This document shows, in pieces, positions 61,801 through 64,000 of a stretch of DNA of 64,000 nt. The stretch is from Gordionus sp. m RMFG-2023. Its lineage: Eukaryota; Nematomorpha; Gordioida; Chordodea; Parachordodidae. Position 1 is the first letter of the stretch. Each line of letters begins with the position of its first letter. Location of the stretch: NCBI RefSeq assembly GCF_954871325.1, contig NC_088776.1:53090569-53154568 (forward strand). Reading direction: 5' to 3'. Below the pieces are notes generated by a model. It was not told the DNA's origin. It saw only the letters and a list, made by a program, of their open reading frames with translations, and ran no database searches. The translations under genes were made by a program, and so were the position numbers.

Positions 61801-62154
61801 TTACACTACAAAAAAATTCACTTTCAAAATAATAAACGTATTTCTATAACGTAGCATATTAATAAATTTATATAATAAAATATTATTACCAACACTAGAA
61901 AATAATTTATGATATCAATCTCTAAATAAAATGGAAGTTCAGGAAGAATATTGAAAGAAAAACGCGAAGATAAAAAAATATTCCACGAAAAAAAGTTATA
62001 TTATTTTTTAAAAAAATATTTTAATTAAAATTTTTTTTTATGATAGAACCCTTGTACCCTCCACTTTTAAAAAGGGTCCGGGTTAGGGTACAGTTAAAAT
62101 ACGAGGGTTCTAGAGGATTCACGGTCCTGGTCCGGGTCCCGGTTCACATCCCTG
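58885..62154 (-). mobile_element. hAT element, block D2 only, with a nested second hAT
   Basis: The termini are cagggatgtgaatcc and the complement of cagggatgtgaaccgggac, with gggtccgg-type subterminal repeats. The flanks (ctaaaac and caaacaa) are an imperfect duplication, and D1 at about 40127 (ttaaaacaacccaaaatag) is unoccupied. Minus-strand coding scraps lie on either side of a 2 kb nested element (59440-61428): IYLDPRYQVVLSIEQKQ upstream near 61580, and NILKFWEEYSSIYHNYISYL then SSVVPAAQ downstream near 59260-59170. Both are typical hAT core and dimerisation segments. Confidence 0.85.
59440..61428 (-). mobile_element. Nested hAT element
   Basis: The termini are cagagttgggcag and the complement of cagagttgagcag. 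The perfect 8-bp duplication actacaac lies at 59432-59439 and 61429-61436. Just inside both ends are many gatacaagat / agatacagat repeats. The minus strand at 61048-60818 encodes a BED-type finger, CQNCTSKKVIKGSTNSFTNF then VKHIK, ending at a possible splice donor. The rest of the transposase is missing. Inside (59880-59935 and 60620-60710) are atcggatcg-type ends of at least one further small insertion. Confidence 0.85.
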
Positions 62155-62635
62155 CAAACAAACTCAAAATAGGGTGCTCTAGCTAGCTCAAAAGCTTTTT
62201 AGCTTAAACTAAAAAGCAATTAAATATCCAAAAATTCGAACAAGGACACAGCCCACTTTTTTACAAAAAAAGATAATAAAAACAACGTTTACTTTGTTTT
62301 TTTTCCCTAAAATATCATCTTTTATTATGAAAATATTAGGTCAAATTTTATGTATAGTCATTAATTTAATATCTAATTTGAAACTTTTCTTTATTGGAAA
62401 TATAAAAATGTGAACATTCAAACTGATATCACAATACTATGAGTTTTATTTTTAAATTTTGTAATAAAATCATCTAGACATTGATCAGTTTTTGTTTTCA
62501 TATGACAATAATAAAAATATAATCTGTTTTCTATTATACGCTCACTACATTTATGCTAAATAACCAATTTATTGAGGGCGATTTTTAAATTTAAATTATC
62601 TGATTTTATCAGAAATAAATTCCAGAATTACCTAC

Positions 62636-62829
62636 TAGGATTGTTAAATGACCCGATTTGAGAGCCAAAATAATATTATGTACGCCTAAAGTATTTTTCC
62701 CACATATGGAAATTTGGGTTTGAATCGCTATTTGAAAAATCTCGTGTCTGATATAATATTATTCTGTCTAAAATTTTAAAGAGTTGTTTTCAAAAAAATT
62801 GACCCAAATCTGATCGTTTAATAACACTA
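62636..62829. mobile_element. MITE, copy 8
   Basis: Starts taggattgttaaatgacccg and ends ctgatcgtttaataacacta. The inner gtacgcctaaag and its decayed inverse are visible. No good target duplication is seen. Confidence 0.65.
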
Positions 62830-62889
62830 ATACTTCACTGAGGATGACAAATTTTTTATTTTGATAGTCGTTTGCTAAAATTAATTATA

Positions 62890-63465
62890 GTTATTCAAAC
62901 CCTAGATCCTATGTTTATATCATGAACCCGAACCGTTATTTATAACGGTTCAGTTTGGTTACGTTTTAGTATGTAAAAAATTATAATGGTTACGTTTTGG
63001 TTACGGTTCTTAAGAAAAAATTTACAGAGGTTCGGAAGGTTCATAATGATTCATTACGGTTAGAATTTTTTTTTTATTGAAGCAACACCATCGTCTAATT
63101 TATTTTTGTTATAAGCATCTATGAATTATATATAAAAAAATATATAAAATTCAATAACTCATTTTTAAATATATTATAAGTAATATATTTTCTCATATGA
63201 ATGGATTCATATTTGTTTGTGACGATAACACAAATTTTAGCCCCGAAAAGGCCCTTTCTACAAAAACTTGTGCTACGGGAACCATCAGTACTATAGGAGC
63301 AAGTTTATATAATTCTGGATATTCAAATTTATTTGATTCCTAAAATATAAAAACTGAACCGGTTTGAATATAAAGGTTCTTTTTACTCCTTCAAAAAATA
63401 ATTATATCGGTTCTGATATTTATAAAGGTTTATAATGGTTTAACGGTTCGTTAAGGTTCACTCTG
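62890..63465 (-). mobile_element. hAT deletion derivative with dimerisation-domain fragment
   Basis: Related to 19809-20290. The minus strand at about 63340-63190 reads NKFEYPELYKLAPIVLMVPV then AQVFVERAFSGLKFVLS, a clear hAT dimerisation domain, open in one frame. The rest of the transposase is gone. Subterminal ggttacggttc repeats flank it. The exact ends and target duplication are uncertain. Confidence 0.75.
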
Positions 63466-64000
63466 GGTCTCTGGTTTATACTAAAATAAAAAAAATTGTT
63501 TTTTAATCATTATTTAATTTTTTGCAAATTTCTTAAATCATCTTTACTTAAAACATATGAATTCAGTATATTTATTCATGATAATTATATATTAGAAATT
63601 AGTTTTTATATATTTGACACATTTATATAATCTTGAGTTAAGTTTTATTGTATTTAGGAATTCTTGCATCTGTCGTAAGTCTATGATCATTTATTTATAA
63701 GATAGCACATCATCCTATGTAGAGGGATTTCCTGATCAGGCGGATGGCTATAAAGTTAGAAATGGGATGAAGCAATATGAATGATATTTGTATCGCCTCA
63801 TAGCTGTCATTATGCTGGCGCTCAGATCCTTCCTTTCAATAGATTTGGGCAGCGTCACTTGAACAGGGATGGGTAGGAGGTACCGGCCTCTACTTTTTTT
63901 AAAGGAAGTACAGGGAAGGCAATAAAAGGATGAGAGTCTAGGGGGTAGGGTAAAGTAAAAATAATTTTTAGATTAAGGGTATAATAATTTATAACAGAGA
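63466..64000. other. Gene-free stretch; possible hAT left end at 63871
   Basis: A patch at 63690-63930 is less AT-rich than the rest. Cagggatgggtaggaggtac at about 63871 looks like a hAT terminus whose body would continue past the window edge. Nothing else is recognised. Confidence 0.4.

Larger units (their letters stand above)
42408..62490 (+). repeat. Segmental duplication block D2
   Basis: Direct partner of 17548-40470 (anchors given there). Its left edge lies inside the same LINE remnant as that of D1 (gaccctaaatatttgaactc at 42413, matching 17552). Its right edge lies just after an aaatataaaaatgtgaacat segment shared with 40360. Removing the block-specific transposons leaves an ancestral unit of roughly 14-15 kb, an estimate by eye. 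Confidence 0.9.

Noticed and set aside
17548-62490. Duplicated blocks as an assembly artefact from two haplotypes
   Set aside because: Not excluded outright, but divergence is high, with many private insertions, a pseudogene on one side and a 1.9 kb unique spacer. That fits a real duplication better. Long reads would settle it.

Overview
This is an AT-rich, gene-poor stretch of an invertebrate animal genome. Animal origin is supported by a spliced DM-domain (DMRT family) gene and by spliced class A (rhodopsin-like) GPCR genes. Introns are mostly short (about 60-310 bp) and obey GT/AG. Most of the window is transposon debris, dominated by the hAT superfamily. I cannot place the phylum from sequence alone.

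Layout. 1-4.86 kb: AT-rich flank with two copies of a small inverted-repeat element (MITE). 4.86-9.07 kb: a complete five-exon DMRT gene on the + strand, predicted 431 aa. 9.28-13.70 kb: a hAT element with a perfect 8-bp target duplication, carrying a hAT transposase C-terminus and, nested inside it, a non-LTR retroelement whose 3' half is inverted relative to its reverse transcriptase. 15.9-16.7 kb: a decayed G-rich tandem repeat. 17.0-17.7 kb: the decayed C-terminal end of another LINE.

The main structure is a direct tandem segmental duplication. Block D1 runs from about 17.55 to 40.47 kb and block D2 from about 42.41 to 62.49 kb, with a 1.9 kb spacer. Each block holds, on the minus strand, one 'A-type' GPCR (23.1-24.5 and 49.9-51.3 kb) and one 'B-type' GPCR (32.8-34.0 and 55.9-57.1 kb). 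A2, B1 and B2 read as whole two-exon genes of about 391, 345 and 344 aa. A1 is broken. D2 also holds a third, very decayed GPCR copy (48.0-48.6 kb). All share a phase-1 intron at the same place just before TM5 and an unusually long first intracellular loop.

After the duplication each block collected its own insertions. In many cases the other block still shows the unoccupied target. D1 gained a ZMYM1-like hAT fragment, a SINE, a BED-finger hAT, a foldback hAT and a MITE. D2 gained a BED-finger hAT that is nearly whole, a MITE, a hAT remnant at 52 kb, and a hAT with another hAT nested inside it. Small deletions, a 70-bp micro-inversion and replaced segments further separate the blocks. No RNA gene, CRISPR array, LTR element or virus-derived gene was found.
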